Below, in pieces: positions 12,904-13,393 of a DNA stretch of 13,393 bases. The stretch comes from Gammaproteobacteria bacterium (GTDB lineage: Bacteria; Pseudomonadota; Gammaproteobacteria; UBA6429; Thiohalophilaceae). A model generated the notes under the pieces. It ran no database searches. It saw only the letters and a program-made list of their open reading frames with translations, and was not told where the DNA came from. Both the position numbers and the translations under genes were made by a program. Location of the stretch: contig JAHEIJ010000034.1 of NCBI GenBank assembly GCA_024639445.1, positions 1 to 13,393 on the forward strand, written 5' to 3'. The first letter of the stretch is position 1, and every line of letters begins with the position of its first letter.

Positions 12904-13393
12904 ATGGCCATACTCTGGCAGAAAAATCTGAACGGCTCTCGTTATGAGGTGCGTACTGCAGGAAAGACACGTCGTCTTTATACCAATGGCGTGTTTCATA
13001 GCCAGTATCATCCGGCTCGGGCGACTACTGGCGGAATTTGGGATCTGCTGATGTTGCCGGCATTTTTCTATCCTCCCAAAAAGATAAAACGCGTTCTGGT
13101 GTTGGGTGTCGGCGGCGGTGCCGTGATTCGACAACTCCATCGCTACATTGAACCGGCGGAGATAGTCGGGGTGGAGCTGAATCCGATACACCTGGAAGTG
13201 GCGCAGCGCTTTTTCGGGGTAGACAATTCCATGGCGCAGTTGAACCAGGCCGACGCGATACAGTGGGTTCGTAACTATGATGGTCCGAAATTCGATATGG
13301 TCATCGAGGACTTGTTTGGAGAACAAGAAGGGGAACCGGTGCGGGCAGTGGCGGCGGACAAAGAGTGGTGTCGTTGCCTCGGTAGATTGCTCA
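12904..13393 (+). CDS. Spermidine-synthase-like SAM-dependent methyltransferase, 5' part
   Basis: The gene runs off the window after 163 codons. Residues 64-72 (V-L-V-L-G-V-G-G-G) form the nucleotide-binding loop, E91 in V-G-V-E-L-N-P follows strand two, and Q-A-D-A-I-Q-W-V at 115-122 is the adenine-contacting segment, together the polyamine synthase / class I methyltransferase fold. The catalytic D-x-x-D-P of true spermidine synthases is replaced here by I-E-D-L-F-G at 134-139, so polyamine transfer is doubtful and the broad name spermidine-synthase-like is safer. The start is the first ATG after an in-frame TGA at 12895. The ribosome site is poor (GGAA about 13 bases upstream). It follows the RudS-type gene by 85 bases on the same strand, so co-transcription is possible but not evident. 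Confidence 0.8.
   Translation, partial: MAILWQKNLNGSRYEVRTAGKTRRLYTNGVFHSQYHPARATTGGIWDLLMLPAFFYPPKKIKRVLVLGVGGGAVIRQLHRYIEPAEIVGVELNPIHLEVAQRFFGVDNSMAQLNQADAIQWVRNYDGPKFDMVIEDLFGEQEGEPVRAVAADKEWCRCLGRLL

Overview
The window looks like a chromosomal segment of a gammaproteobacterium of moderate GC content. The evidence is a TusE/DsrC-family protein, a Blc-type lipocalin, a class I photolyase beside a DUF523-DUF1722 (RudS-type) protein, a B12-binding MerR regulator, and tight gene overlaps with ordinary sigma70 and Shine-Dalgarno signals. I see no insertion sequence, phage gene, CRISPR array, tRNA or rRNA. Genus cannot be set from the sequence alone.

Layout. Bases 1-97 are the C-terminal tail of a GGDEF (diguanylate cyclase) protein on the + strand, converging on a terminator shared with a TusE/DsrC-family gene (155-490, - strand). 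Bases 491-962 hold no convincing gene, though one stretch may be a decayed + strand coding sequence. From 9270 down to 963, ten genes lie head to tail on the - strand with 1-32 base overlaps or gaps of 4-18 bases, apparently one long operon. In order of transcription they are: a LitR/CarH-type MerR regulator with an intact cobalamin-binding domain; a CFA-like methyltransferase; DUF2878 membrane protein; DUF1295 membrane protein; exported DUF6134 protein; Blc-type lipocalin lipoprotein; COG2907 FAD-dependent oxidoreductase; DUF1365 protein; a second CFA-synthase-like methyltransferase; DUF3429 membrane protein.

Divergent from the regulator is a two-gene + strand unit: a small Sel1-repeat protein and an exported glutathione peroxidase. 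The intergenic region between them (9271-9443) carries two back-to-back sigma70-like promoters with overlapping -35 boxes, and five TGTACA-like sites, four of them in two pairs spaced exactly 11 bp. This resembles the 11-bp repeat operators known for CarH. Further right are a CPD photolyase (- strand), a divergent DUF523-DUF1722 protein matching the tRNA 4-thiouridine desulfidase RudS, and the start of a spermidine-synthase-like methyltransferase cut by the window end.

Taken together the segment reads as a light/photo-oxidative stress island. A B12-dependent photoreceptor-repressor probably controls its own operon, which contains SAM-dependent fatty-acyl modification enzymes, a flavin oxidoreductase, membrane proteins and an envelope lipocalin. 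It may also control the peroxidase unit. Photolyase repairs UV damage, and RudS would act on s4U, the near-UV chromophore of tRNA. The individual family calls are well supported. The regulatory wiring and the lipid product are inference.
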